Positions 35,586 to 44,228 of a stretch of DNA of 64,000 nt are shown piece after piece; the stretch's first letter is position 1, and each line of letters starts with the position of its first letter. The position numbers were made by a program, and so were the translations under genes. The stretch is taken from positions 2,775,093 through 2,839,092 of the forward strand of contig KB906725.1 in the NCBI GenBank assembly GCA_000381565.1, written 5' to 3'. The stretch comes from Oxalobacteraceae bacterium AB_14 (lineage in GTDB: Bacteria; Pseudomonadota; Gammaproteobacteria; Burkholderiales; Burkholderiaceae_D). The notes beneath the pieces are model-generated. The model was not told the origin of the DNA. It did no database searches and saw only the letters and a program-made list of their open reading frames with translations.

Positions 35586-37517
35586 TTACTTGCCCAATAC
35601 CTGCACTTCGACGCCTGAATACATGGCTGGCGCGTGATATACGCGTTGCGTCGCCTTCTGAAAATCCTCCGGCTTGGCCTTTGGAATATCCACGAAAGTC
35701 TGCGGATTCAAGTCCACCAGCGGGAACCATGAACTCTGGATCTGCACCATGATGCGGTGGCCGCGCCGGAAGGTGTGGTTGATGTCGCTCATGGAATAGT
35801 TGACCGTTTCAACCTTGCCCGGCGTGAAAGGTTCCGGCTTCTCGAAGCTGTTGCGGAACTTGCCGCGCAACGGGTCGCCACGTACCAGTTGTTGATAACC
35901 TGCCATCGTCAACGTTGGTTTCGGCACGTCCGGGCCGCGCTCGTCGTCCTCGCCCGCGCCCGGGTAGGCTGCCGGATAGACGTCGATCAGCTTGACCACC
36001 CAGTCGGCGTCGGTACCGGTGGTGGAGACATACAGCTTGGGCTTGACCGGGCCGGCCAGCGTGACGTCCTCTTCCAGCACTTCGCTGCGATAGGTCAAGA
36101 CGTCCGGCCGCGACGAGGCGAAGCGCTGGTCGCCGACCATGTATTCCTTGGGCGCGCCCTGCGCAGGATAGGCCGTGAACGGCACCGGCTTGCGTGGATC
36201 GGCCACATATTCGTCGTAGGCCTCGCCGGCGGGGGGCTGTTTCCAGGCCAACGTGCCGTTCGGCCCGAGGAACAAGGTGCGCGGCTGTGCTTGCTTCGGC
36301 GGCCAGGCGGCATAGTTGCGCCATACATTGCTGCCGGTCTCGAAGGCATACACTGCCGACAGATTCTTGTTGGCCGCGCCCTTCAGATGCTGTTCGAAGA
36401 ACGGGTAGAGGATGTTGCTGCGGAACTGTTCGCCGGTTTTGGCGTCAAACTTGACATAGCCCAGGCTCTTGCCGTCGGCGCGGCCCCAGGCGCCGTGCGA
36501 CCACGGCCCCATCACCAGGCCGTTGTAGATGCCGGGATTGTTGCGCTTGATGCTGCTGTAGGTGCTCAGCGGGCCTTGCAGGTCTTCGGCGTCGTACCAG
36601 CCGCCCACGGTCAGCACGGCGGCCTTGATGTTCTTCAGGTGCGGCCCGATGTTGCGGGATTTCCAGAATTCGTCGTAGGTCGAGTGTTCTATGGTGGGCA
36701 GCAACAGGGCGCGCTGTTTCGGCGTCATGGTGGCGGTGATATTGGACAGCGTCAGGTGCGACAGGAAGAACTCGTAGCCGTCGGCGGTGCCGTAGTCGAA
36801 ATGGTCCCAGGTCTTCGGCAGCGGCGTCGGATTTTCCGCCTCCACGAAGGCCGAGTAGAAATCGAAATTGGCCGCCAGCATGAAGGCGCCGCCGTGATAG
36901 GAATCGTCGTTCATGTACAGGTCGGTCACCGGCGCCTGTGGCGACGCCGCCTTGATCGCCGGATGCGAATCGATGATGCTGGCCGACGTGTAGAAGCCGG
37001 GGTAGGAAGTGCCCAGGATGCCGACCTTGCCGTTGTTGTTGGCGACGTTCTTCAGCAGCCACTCGACGGTGTCGTGCATGTCCTCGCTTTCATTGCCCTG
37101 GCCTTTGGCGCGGTTGGGATTGACGTGCGGCGTCATTTCGATCCACTTGCCTTCGGACATGTAGCGGCCGCGCACATCCTGCTTGACGAAGATGTAGCCG
37201 CTGTCCTCGAAGTCCTGCGAGGGGCCGATGTGTTCGGGGTAGAAATCCACGCCGTAGTGCAACTCGCCGCCCGACTGCACGCCCGCGCTGTAGGGCGTGC
37301 GCTGGACCAGGAAGGGATAGCTCTTGCCGGCATCCTTGGGCACGTAGACGGCGGTGAACAGGCGCACGCCGTCGCGCATCGGAATGCGGAATTCGTACTT
37401 GGTGTAGTGTTCGCGCAGGCTGTATTTGGGCGCGGCGGCGGCATCGGCGGCGCCGGCGTGGCAGCATAGCCCGCCCAATATGAGGGCGAGGGCAAGGGCA
37501 GTTCGGCGTGGTTTCAT
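35586..37517 (-). CDS. Secreted CocE/NonD family hydrolase (X-Pro dipeptidyl-peptidase S15 type)
   Basis: A 643-residue serine hydrolase with a signal peptide (MKPRRTALALALILGGLCCHAGA). The alpha/beta core begins YEFRIPMRDGVRLFTAVYVP. The nucleophile Ser lies in GILGTSYPGF, a G-x-S-Y-x-G motif typical of S15/CocE proteins. A helical cap follows, then the C-terminal jelly-roll domain (ADWVVKLIDVYP, GHRIMVQIQSSWFPL). It likely cleaves esters, acyl groups or N-terminal dipeptides in the periplasm; the substrate is unknown. It is flanked by two ~120-bp direct repeats, which could mark a duplicated or inserted module. Confidence 0.87.
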   Translation of the reverse strand: MKPRRTALALALILGGLCCHAGAADAAAAPKYSLREHYTKYEFRIPMRDGVRLFTAVYVPKDAGKSYPFLVQRTPYSAGVQSGGELHYGVDFYPEHIGPSQDFEDSGYIFVKQDVRGRYMSEGKWIEMTPHVNPNRAKGQGNESEDMHDTVEWLLKNVANNNGKVGILGTSYPGFYTSASIIDSHPAIKAASPQAPVTDLYMNDDSYHGGAFMLAANFDFYSAFVEAENPTPLPKTWDHFDYGTADGYEFFLSHLTLSNITATMTPKQRALLLPTIEHSTYDEFWKSRNIGPHLKNIKAAVLTVGGWYDAEDLQGPLSTYSSIKRNNPGIYNGLVMGPWSHGAWGRADGKSLGYVKFDAKTGEQFRSNILYPFFEQHLKGAANKNLSAVYAFETGSNVWRNYAAWPPKQAQPRTLFLGPNGTLAWKQPPAGEAYDEYVADPRKPVPFTAYPAQGAPKEYMVGDQRFASSRPDVLTYRSEVLEEDVTLAGPVKPKLYVSTTGTDADWVVKLIDVYPAAYPGAGEDDERGPDVPKPTLTMAGYQQLVRGDPLRGKFRNSFEKPEPFTPGKVETVNYSMSDINHTFRRGHRIMVQIQSSWFPLVDLNPQTFVDIPKAKPEDFQKATQRVYHAPAMYSGVEVQVLGK

Positions 37518-37562
37518 GTATTCCTTGTCAATGAGAAGTCAAACCCGCCCAGTGTAATGCCA

Positions 37563-37681
37563 GTGGATAACTTTTACTGCGACAAATTTACGCAGCTAAA
37601 GTTTTTCCTTTCTAATCAGCCACTTGGCTGCCTCGCTTGACGCTTGTTAACAGGCTTATCCACAGAATTTGTTAACAACCG
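37563..37681. repeat. ~120-bp direct repeat with DnaA boxes, copy B
   Basis: The partner of copy A (35451-35570). The first ten bases (GTGGATAACT) and the last 40 (39/40) are conserved, the centre less so. The perfect DnaA box TTATCCACA is at 37656-37664. It ends five bases before the stop codon of the ALDH gene and lies upstream of the CocE-type hydrolase. Confidence 0.8.
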
Positions 37682-37686
37682 CGCGT

Positions 37687-39120
37687 CTACAGCATTGGCA
37701 GCTTCAGCGAGTCGACCACCAGCCGTATCAGCCGCAAGCGGCCTTGCGTGTAGGGCGGGAAGAACAGTTTAATGAGCATCAGCGGCGATGCGCGCAGCAC
37801 CGCGCGTTCGTGCGAGAACGTCTTGTATCCGTATTCACCGTGGGCGCTGCCCATGCCGGAATTGTTGACGCCGCCAAAAGGCAGCTTGCCGTGCGCGAAA
37901 TGCGCGACGCAGTGATTGACGCACACCCCGCCCGAGCTGGTTTGCTTCAGCATCTGGTCGATGTTGGCCTGGCGCGTGCTCCACACGTACAAGGCCAGCG
38001 GCTTGGGCGCGGCGTTGATGGCGGCGATCACCTGTTCGAGCTCGCGGTATTCGATGATCGGCAGCAGTGGGCCGAAGATTTCCTCCGACAGGATGGCCGC
38101 GCCGGCCGGAATCTGTTCGATCAGCGTCGGCGCGATATAGCATTGCGCCTCGTCGACCTCGCCGCCGGTGTGCACCACCGCGCCGCGCCGCACCGCGTCC
38201 GACAGCAGTCCGGCCAGCCGCTGCGTATGGCGCTGGTTGACCACGCGGGTCAGGTCGGGGCTGCGCTTTTGCGCCGCCGCGTCGGCGCCGTAGCGCTGTT
38301 GCAGCACCTGGCGGCAGGCGGCGACAAACTCGGCCTTGACGCTGGCGTGCACGTACACATGATCGGGCGCCACGCAGGTTTGGCCGTTGTTGAGGAACTT
38401 CCCCCACATCAGCGTTTCCGCCGCCAGCTTCAGGTTGGCGGTGTCATCGACGATGGTCGGCGACTTGCCGCCCAGTTCCAGCGTCACGCTGGCCAGATGC
38501 TGGGCGGCGGCGGCCATCACCAGCTTGCCCACCGACGGCGAACCGGTGAAGAAAATATGATCGAAGGGCAGCTGGAGCAGGGCGTGCGAAGTGGCTTGGC
38601 TGCCTTCGAACAGCGCCACCTCGTCGGTCTTGAACACCTCGGCGATGATGCGCGCCATCAGTGCGGACACGGCAGGCGTCATCTCGGACGGCTTGATGAT
38701 CGCCGTATTGCCGGCGGCCAGCGCCGACACCAACGGACCGAAGCACAAACTGAGCGGATAGTTCCACGGCGCGATGATCAGCACCCGCCCGCGCGGCTGG
38801 TATTGCACCGAGGCGTAAGTGCCCAGCATGGTGGTGGTGGGCCAGTGGCGGCGCGGTTTCATCCAGCGCTTGAGTGCGCCCAGCACCTGGCGGACTTCCT
38901 CCATCACCGGCAGCAATTCGGACGCTTCGACTTCGGCCGGGGACTTGCGGTAGTCGCGCCGGAACGCATCGTAGAACGCCTCGCGCTGCGCCATCATGGC
39001 GTCGCGCAGCCGCTTGACGCGGGCGATACGCTCGGCCGCGCTCGATTCGCGCCAGCGCAGCGCGGTGGCCTGCTGGGCGTCGAACGCCGTCCTGATCTGC
39101 TGCACGTCCGCTTCGCTCAT
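37687..39120 (-). CDS. Aldehyde dehydrogenase (class 3 / coniferyl aldehyde type)
   Basis: A 477-residue NAD(P)+-dependent aldehyde dehydrogenase. It has the class-3-like compact length, IAPWNYPLSLCFGPL, FFTGSPSVGKLVM, VTLELGGKSPTIV (general-base Glu), catalytic Cys249 in NNGQTCVAPDHV, and EEIFGPLLPI. A C-terminal hydrophobic and basic tail (FFPPYTQGRLRLIRLVVDSL) resembles the membrane-associating end of fatty-aldehyde or coniferyl-aldehyde dehydrogenases. The substrate is probably a long-chain or aromatic aldehyde. No linked pathway genes; copy B of the DnaA-box repeat follows the stop. Confidence 0.9.
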   Translation of the reverse strand: MSEADVQQIRTAFDAQQATALRWRESSAAERIARVKRLRDAMMAQREAFYDAFRRDYRKSPAEVEASELLPVMEEVRQVLGALKRWMKPRRHWPTTTMLGTYASVQYQPRGRVLIIAPWNYPLSLCFGPLVSALAAGNTAIIKPSEMTPAVSALMARIIAEVFKTDEVALFEGSQATSHALLQLPFDHIFFTGSPSVGKLVMAAAAQHLASVTLELGGKSPTIVDDTANLKLAAETLMWGKFLNNGQTCVAPDHVYVHASVKAEFVAACRQVLQQRYGADAAAQKRSPDLTRVVNQRHTQRLAGLLSDAVRRGAVVHTGGEVDEAQCYIAPTLIEQIPAGAAILSEEIFGPLLPIIEYRELEQVIAAINAAPKPLALYVWSTRQANIDQMLKQTSSGGVCVNHCVAHFAHGKLPFGGVNNSGMGSAHGEYGYKTFSHERAVLRASPLMLIKLFFPPYTQGRLRLIRLVVDSLKLPML

Positions 39121-39244
39121 CGCCGTTGTCCCCGCCTGTTATGTTGGAGGACCATTATTGCTGCAATTTTTATAGCAAGCAAGCGCTTGATTAGTATGAT
39201 CTATCGGGCGCGGCGCGCCGTCCGAACGGCCTACAATGCGGCGT

Positions 39245-39580
39245 ATGAAGACGCCGTGCGCATTGTTGCTGGGACCGGCGTTGCGCTGGTTGTTGGCCGC
39301 CCACGCGCAGGGTGCGGCGCCAGGAAAGCAGACTCGGGTGGAAAGGGCAGCTGCGCGCAAGGTGGCGCCTTCGGGCCATCATCTGGACCGTTCCGGCAAG
39401 ACCCGCAAGGGCAAGGCTTCCTACTATGGGCGCCGCTTCCACGGCAAGACAATGGCGAACGGCGAAACCATGAAGCCCGACAGCAACGCCGCCGCCAGCA
39501 AGACGCAAGCTGATCAGCGCGCCATGAACATCTTTGGCAGCAGCGGATTAATGTCTTTTTTGAGCAACGTCGGCAGGTAG
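39245..39580 (+). pseudogene. Truncated RlpA-like (double-psi beta-barrel) gene
   Basis: An exported small protein (KTPCALLLGPALRWLLAAHAQG signal) with the start of an RlpA domain: GKASYYGRRFHGKTMANGE then SNAAASKT. In intact RlpA proteins a PLGT-type strand and the remaining barrel follow; here homology stops at about 39508 and the frame runs antisense through the 3' end of the GNAT gene before stopping at 39578-39580. About two thirds of the domain, including the later catalytic Asp region, is missing. A TACAAT lies 7 bases before the ATG, so a short transcript may still be made. I call it a remnant, not a functional lytic transglycosylase. Confidence 0.6.
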
Positions 39581-39951
39581 GGATCGTTGTGAAAGGACAA
39601 GGATTCGTAGAATTTCTCGGTGCCGTTGGCTGCCTGCAAGACCAGGCGGCGTATGCCGAAGCCGTTGCAATATTGCTCGATGCGATGCATGAACCAGCGG
39701 CCCACCCCTTGCGAGCGGTATTTGCTGCGGACGATGACCTCGCTGACGGCGCAGAATTCAGGCGGCGCCAGCTCCAGCCGGGCGATGGCGATTTGCTTGC
39801 CGTTCGTTTCCACGCTGACCCACACGACCTTGCCGCGCGGGTCATGCGGCAATTCAGGGCTCGACGGCCAGTTGGCGTCCTGGCGGTAGGCAAGCAGCAC
39901 TTTGGCCGGGATCGCCGACTTGAGTGGGACGAATTGTAATTCCAGGGGCAT
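39514..39951 (-). CDS. GNAT-family N-acetyltransferase
   Basis: A 145-residue GNAT protein. Motif A, the acetyl-CoA pyrophosphate loop, is seen in VIVRSKYRSQGVGRWFMHRI (R-x-x-G-x-G type, here RSQGVG), preceded by the beta-4 strand IAIARLELAPPEFCAVSEV, and followed by RRLVLQAANGTEKFYESLSF (motif B). The acceptor substrate cannot be predicted. Its 3' end overlaps the tail of the truncated RlpA-like frame on the other strand, and a solute-binding-protein remnant lies upstream, so the gene sits in a rearranged patch. Confidence 0.82.
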   Translation of the reverse strand: MPLELQFVPLKSAIPAKVLLAYRQDANWPSSPELPHDPRGKVVWVSVETNGKQIAIARLELAPPEFCAVSEVIVRSKYRSQGVGRWFMHRIEQYCNGFGIRRLVLQAANGTEKFYESLSFHNDPYLPTLLKKDINPLLPKMFMAR

Positions 39952-40054
39952 AAGTGTTTCATTCTAAGGGTATCACTTAGCTTGGGGCGCGCACGAGTGG
40001 AATGCAAGCAAAAATTTGTATAAATTATTGCTTCAGTCCGGACGGAAGCGATCG

Positions 40055-40251
40055 AGCCAACAGCTTCTGTCCGGTGCAGCTCGCGCGCCAGCGCATCGCC
40101 GAACTGCTTGAGCAAGCCTCCCGCCAGGACGCCGTCGCGGAAGTCCGTCATCGGCATGGCGCTGCCCATGGAGACCACGTAGACCAACTCCTCGGCGCGG
40201 GCCGGGGCGGCGGCCGTGTGCGAAAATGTGCCACCGGCGCGCCAGCGTCAT
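40055..40251 (-). pseudogene. Remnant of a periplasmic solute-binding protein (family 3-like)
   Basis: On the minus strand a short reading frame gives EELVYVVSMGSAMPMTDF then RDGVLAGGLLKQFGDALARE. This is the usual opening of mature transporter substrate-binding-domain proteins after a signal peptide ending in AAAPARA. The likely start, MTLARRWHIFAH, is in another frame, so a one-base shift separates signal and body. Similarity ends near 40060, about 45 residues in. The rest of the gene is absent. Confidence 0.5.
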
Positions 40252-40262
40252 TTGGAGCCACC

Positions 40263-40898
40263 ATGGAAGACCGTCATTTCTACCAACCCGCGCTGGGCCA
40301 CGGCCTGCCGCACGATCCCTTCAACGCCATCGTCGGACCGCGCCCGATCGGCTGGATCTCCTCGCGCGGCGCCGATGGCGTGCTGAACCTGGCGCCCTAC
40401 AGTTTCTTTAACGCTTTCAACTACACGCCGCCATTGATCGGCTTTTCCAGCCAGGGCCGCAAGGACACGCTGCGCAATATCGAGCAGACCGGTGAATTCG
40501 TGTGGAACCTGGCCACGCGGCCGCTGGCCGAGGCGATGAACGCCAGTTGCGCGCCGGCGCCGCCGGAAGTGGACGAGTTCGCGCTGGCCGGCCTGACGCC
40601 GACCGCGTCGACCATGGTCGCCGTGCCGCGCGTGGCGGAAAGTCCGGTGGCCTTCGAATGCCAATGTACGCAGATCATCCGCCTGCAAGACGCGTCCGGC
40701 GCGCCGACTGACGGCTGGCTGATCATGGGGGAAGTGGTGGGGGTGCACATCGCGCACAGTTCGCTGCGCGACGGCGTGTACGACACGGCGGGCTCGCAGA
40801 CCATCCTGCGCGGCGGCGGCCCGGCCGATTATTTCGAGATCACGCGGGACAGCCTGTTCCGCATGCGGCGGCCAGACTATCCCAAAGCCGATCAGTAG
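40263..40898 (+). CDS. Flavin reductase family (FMN-binding split-barrel) protein
   Basis: A 211-residue flavoprotein. The opening DPFNAIVGPRPIGWISSRGADGVLNLAPYSFF is the hallmark FMN-binding split-barrel region (given here only as the span 20-51), followed by RKDTLRNIEQTGEFVWNLAT. Family members reduce FMN or act as FMN-binding oxidoreductases of aromatic degradation; the partner oxygenase is not in the window. A GGAG ribosome site lies 5 bases before the ATG at 40263. Its 3' end overlaps the convergent asparaginase gene by seven bases. Confidence 0.88.
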   Translation: MEDRHFYQPALGHGLPHDPFNAIVGPRPIGWISSRGADGVLNLAPYSFFNAFNYTPPLIGFSSQGRKDTLRNIEQTGEFVWNLATRPLAEAMNASCAPAPPEVDEFALAGLTPTASTMVAVPRVAESPVAFECQCTQIIRLQDASGAPTDGWLIMGEVVGVHIAHSSLRDGVYDTAGSQTILRGGGPADYFEITRDSLFRMRRPDYPKADQ

Positions 40899-41980
40899 GT
40901 GTAGAACATGCGCTGGATTTCCTTGCTGTCGCTGGTCTTGGTCAGGGCCAGCATCAGCAGGATGCGGGCCTTTTGCGGATTCAGCGTATCGGACACCACG
41001 AAGTCCAGCTCATCGTCGTTGGCTTCGCCGTTGCGGGCCAGGATGCCCTGGCCGACGCGGGAGGCGCGCACGATCAGCACGCCTTGCTTGCGGGCCGCGA
41101 TCAGCGCGGGCTTGACCTTGGCGGCCAGACTGCCGTCGCCGACGCCGGCGTGGATGATGCCCTTGGCGCCGGCCGCCACCAGCGCGTTCAGCGCCACCGG
41201 GTTGACGTTGGCGTAGCCGTAGACGATGTCGACCTGCGGCAGCGCATCGAGCTTGCTGACGTCAAACTCGGTGTCGACCGTGTGCTTGCGGGTCGACGCA
41301 TGGTAGAAGTAAGGCTTGTTGCCCTGGATGTAGCCCAGCATGCCCAGCTCCGGCGTCTTGAAGCTGTCCAGGGTCGAGGTGTTGGTCTTGGTGACGTCGC
41401 GCGCGCCCTGGATCTGGTCGTTCAGCGCCACCAGCACGCCCTTGCCGATGGCTTCCTTACTACCCGCCAGCAGCACGGCGTTATACAGGTTGAGCGGGCC
41501 GTCGGCCGACAGCGCGGTGCCCGGACGCATGGCGCCGACCAGCACCACCGGCTTCCTGCTCTTGACGACCAGGTCCAGGAAATAGGCGGTCTCTTCCAGC
41601 GTGTCGGTGCCGTGGGTGATGACGATGCCATCCACATCCGGCTGGGCCAGCAGCGTGTTGACGCGCTTGGCCAGGGTCAGCCAATGCTCGTTGCCCATGT
41701 TTTCGCTGGCGATCTGGAACACTTGTTCGCCCTTGACCTGGGCCACCTTGGCCAGTTCCGGCACGGCCTGGATCAGGCGCTCGACACCGACCGTGGCGGC
41801 GGTGTAGCCGACCGTGGTGGTGCTGGTGGCGCCGCTGCCGGCGATGGTGCCGCCGGTGGCCAGGATGGTCACGTGCGGCAGCGGCGCGGCGGCTTTTTCA
41901 GCTGCCCCGGCATAGGCGCTGAGCAACATCGCGCAAGCCAACATTGCTTTGAGGAACCGTGCGGGGTTAGGGTGCGTCAT
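40892..41980 (-). CDS. ansB: Type II (periplasmic) L-asparaginase
   Basis: A 362-residue asparaginase with signal peptide (FLKAMLACAMLLSAYAGAAE). The two catalytic threonines are in ILATGGTIAGSG and VITHGTDTLEETAYF, and the Asp/Lys partners follow in that region. The C-terminal half has VDIVYGYANVNP and GIIHAGVGDGS. It hydrolyses L-asparagine (and some glutamine) to aspartate and ammonia in the periplasm. I chose the ATG at 41980 because AGGAG lies eight bases upstream; upstream in-frame starts would precede the signal peptide. Confidence 0.93.
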   Translation of the reverse strand: MTHPNPARFLKAMLACAMLLSAYAGAAEKAAAPLPHVTILATGGTIAGSGATSTTTVGYTAATVGVERLIQAVPELAKVAQVKGEQVFQIASENMGNEHWLTLAKRVNTLLAQPDVDGIVITHGTDTLEETAYFLDLVVKSRKPVVLVGAMRPGTALSADGPLNLYNAVLLAGSKEAIGKGVLVALNDQIQGARDVTKTNTSTLDSFKTPELGMLGYIQGNKPYFYHASTRKHTVDTEFDVSKLDALPQVDIVYGYANVNPVALNALVAAGAKGIIHAGVGDGSLAAKVKPALIAARKQGVLIVRASRVGQGILARNGEANDDELDFVVSDTLNPQKARILLMLALTKTSDSKEIQRMFYTY

Positions 41981-42125
41981 GCGATCTCCTGATCTAGTCA
42001 TTAAGCTTGGGATAGTAACAAATAGCCCGGCTGTCAACAATGCGTACCGTTGCCGCGTTATGGGGGGTGTGAGATGATGCCGAGATAGATAATTGCTGTA
42101 AGATAATTACAAAAGAGAAAATATT

Positions 42126-42473
42126 ATGATTTTTGCTAACACCACGCGCAGGGTCGCGGTGCTGGCGCTGATGGCCGTGTTGGCCGCCTGCGGCAAGAGC
42201 GCGGCGGAAAAGCGGCAGGAAGAAGCCGCGACGTTGACCAGTTTGGGCGAGAAGTACGTGAAGGAAAAGGTGCGCGAACCGTCGACGGCGATGTTCCGCA
42301 ACCAGGTGGTCGGCAAGGGCGGCGCCACCTGCGGCGAGTTCAACGCCAAGGACGCCTTCGGCGCCTACATCGGCTACCAGCGCTACATCTCGGTGGCGCG
42401 CGACCTGACCTTGCTGGCGCAGGACGTGTCGCCCGCCGAGTTCGAGCAAAGCTGGAACCAGCTGTGCCGCTAG
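42126..42473 (+). CDS. Small predicted lipoprotein of unknown function
   Basis: A 115-residue exported lipoprotein (RRVAVLALMAVLAACGKSAA, lipobox LAAC with the lipidated Cys at about 22). A charged helix follows (KRQEEAATLTSLGEKYVKEK), then a compact region with VREPSTAMFRNQVV and GGATCGEFNAKDAFGAYIGY. Two later Cys residues could form a disulfide. I recognise no named domain. The upstream region (42041-42125) is AT-rich with a likely promoter. It precedes the cNMP/thioredoxin-reductase-like gene but has its own spacing. Confidence 0.75.
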   Translation: MIFANTTRRVAVLALMAVLAACGKSAAEKRQEEAATLTSLGEKYVKEKVREPSTAMFRNQVVGKGGATCGEFNAKDAFGAYIGYQRYISVARDLTLLAQDVSPAEFEQSWNQLCR

Positions 42474-42533
42474 CCCGGTCTGCCGCCTTGCGCAATTGGC
42501 GCTATCATGGCCGGATACTGACTGAGGACACGC

Positions 42534-44228
42534 ATGAGCATGGAACCACGTAGCGCGGGAGGCAAGGGCGAACTCCCGATCGCGGTATCGACCGATATCG
42601 CCAACCGCCTGCACCAGATCCTGCCGACGCTGAGCGCGGCGGAATTCGAACTGCTCAGCCGCTATGGCGAGCGGCAAAACTTCAAGGCCGGCGACATCCT
42701 GTTCAAGCAGGGCGACCGCCATATTTCGATGTACGTCATCGTCACCGGCGCGCTGGAGATCGAGCGCGCCTCGGCGCTCGGCACGGTCATCCTCAGCACC
42801 CACGGCCCCGGCATGTTCACCGGCGAGATGGGCACGCTGGCCGGCCGCGCGGCCGTCGCCACCGGCCGCGCCAGCGCCGACAGCGAGATGTTCGTCATCA
42901 GCGAGGAATCCCTGCGCACGCTGGTGATCTCGGAAGCGGCGCTGAGCGAAACCATCATGCGCGCCTACATCCTGCGGCGCGTGGCCTACATGCAGGACCA
43001 GGCCGGCGGCGTGGTGGTGTTCGGCGCCCGCCATTCGCAGCCGACGCTGGTGTTGCGCCACTTCCTGACCCGCAACGGCCAGCCCACCGCCTACTTCGAC
43101 GTCGAACTGCACTCCGAAACGGCGGCGCTGATGGAACGCTTCGGCGTCACCGAAGCCGACATCCCGGCCGTCGTCACGCCGTCCGGCGAAGTGCTGCGCC
43201 AGCCGACCTTGCGCCAGGTGGCCGACGGCATCGGCCTCAGTTCCGACAACATCGACGGCCGCAGCTTCGACCTGGTGGTGGTCGGCGCCGGCCCGGCCGG
43301 ACTGGCGGCGGCCGTGTACGCGGCGTCGGAAGGGCTGAGCGTGGCGGTGCTCGATGCCAAGGCGCCCGGCGGCCAGGCCGGCTCCAGCTCCAAGATCGAA
43401 AACTATTTCGGCTTTCCGACCGGCGTTTCCGGCCAGGCGCTGGCAGGGCGCGGGCTGTCGCAGGCGCGCAAGTTCGGCGCCGAAGTCGCGGTGCCGGCGT
43501 GCGTCAGCTCAGTCGATTGCGAGGGCCAGGATTTCGAGATCGCCATCGACAGCGGCGAGCGGCTGCGGGCGCGATCCATCGTCGTCGCCACCGGCGCGCG
43601 CTACCGCAAGCCGGACTTGCCGGGACTGGAGCGCTTTGAAGGCCGGGGCGTCTACTACAGCGCCTCGTTCATGGAGGCCACCTTTTGCGCCAACGAGGAA
43701 GTGGTGGTCGTCGGCGGCGGCAACTCGGCCGGCCAGGCGGCGGTGTTCCTGGCAGCGCACGCCAGGCATGTGCACATCGTGGTGCGCGCCGACGGCCTGG
43801 CCGCCAGCATGTCGCGCTACCTGATCCAGCGCATCGAGGCCGCGCCCAACATCACGCTGCACACGCGCAAGCAGATCGTCGAACTGCAGGGTGAAGACAA
43901 GCTGGAACACATCTGCTGGCAAGCGGCCGGCGGCGAAGTGAGGACCGCGCCGGCGCGCCATTTGTTCCTGTTCCTCGGCGCCGAGCCGAACACCGCCTGG
44001 CTGGGCGATTGCGTGGCGCTGGACGACAAGCACTTCGTGCTGACCGGGCCGCAGGTGCCGGCGGCGGCGTGGCCGCTGGAGCGCAGCCCGCACTTCCTGG
44101 AAACGAGCCGGCCGCGCATCTTCGCCGTCGGCGATGTGCGCAGCGGTTCGGTCAAGCGGGTGGCGGCGGCGGTGGGCGAAGGCTCGGCGGCGGTGCAGTC
44201 GCTGCACCAGGTGCTGGCCTCCGACTGA
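42534..44228 (+). CDS. cNMP-binding domain fused to a thioredoxin-reductase-like FAD protein
   Basis: A 564-residue fusion. Residues about 30-150 form a Crp-type cyclic-nucleotide-binding fold (FKAGDILFKQGDRHISMYVI, GPGMFTGEMG). Residues about 160-235 look thioredoxin/glutaredoxin-like without a CxxC. Residues 240-560 form a pyridine nucleotide-disulfide reductase module: FDLVVVGAGPAGLAAAVYAA (FAD), VVVVGGGNSAGQAAVFLA (NADPH) and IFAVGDVRSG. The redox CxxC of true thioredoxin reductase is absent; ASFMEATFCANEE stands at that place. It probably transfers electrons between NAD(P)H, FAD and an unknown partner and may respond to a ligand. Confidence 0.85.
   Translation: MSMEPRSAGGKGELPIAVSTDIANRLHQILPTLSAAEFELLSRYGERQNFKAGDILFKQGDRHISMYVIVTGALEIERASALGTVILSTHGPGMFTGEMGTLAGRAAVATGRASADSEMFVISEESLRTLVISEAALSETIMRAYILRRVAYMQDQAGGVVVFGARHSQPTLVLRHFLTRNGQPTAYFDVELHSETAALMERFGVTEADIPAVVTPSGEVLRQPTLRQVADGIGLSSDNIDGRSFDLVVVGAGPAGLAAAVYAASEGLSVAVLDAKAPGGQAGSSSKIENYFGFPTGVSGQALAGRGLSQARKFGAEVAVPACVSSVDCEGQDFEIAIDSGERLRARSIVVATGARYRKPDLPGLERFEGRGVYYSASFMEATFCANEEVVVVGGGNSAGQAAVFLAAHARHVHIVVRADGLAASMSRYLIQRIEAAPNITLHTRKQIVELQGEDKLEHICWQAAGGEVRTAPARHLFLFLGAEPNTAWLGDCVALDDKHFVLTGPQVPAAAWPLERSPHFLETSRPRIFAVGDVRSGSVKRVAAAVGEGSAAVQSLHQVLASD

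Noticed and set aside
35451-37681. DnaA boxes as a chromosomal replication origin.
   Set aside because: Only one perfect box per repeat copy, no dnaA/dnaN/gidA neighbours and no AT-rich unwinding region beside a box cluster.
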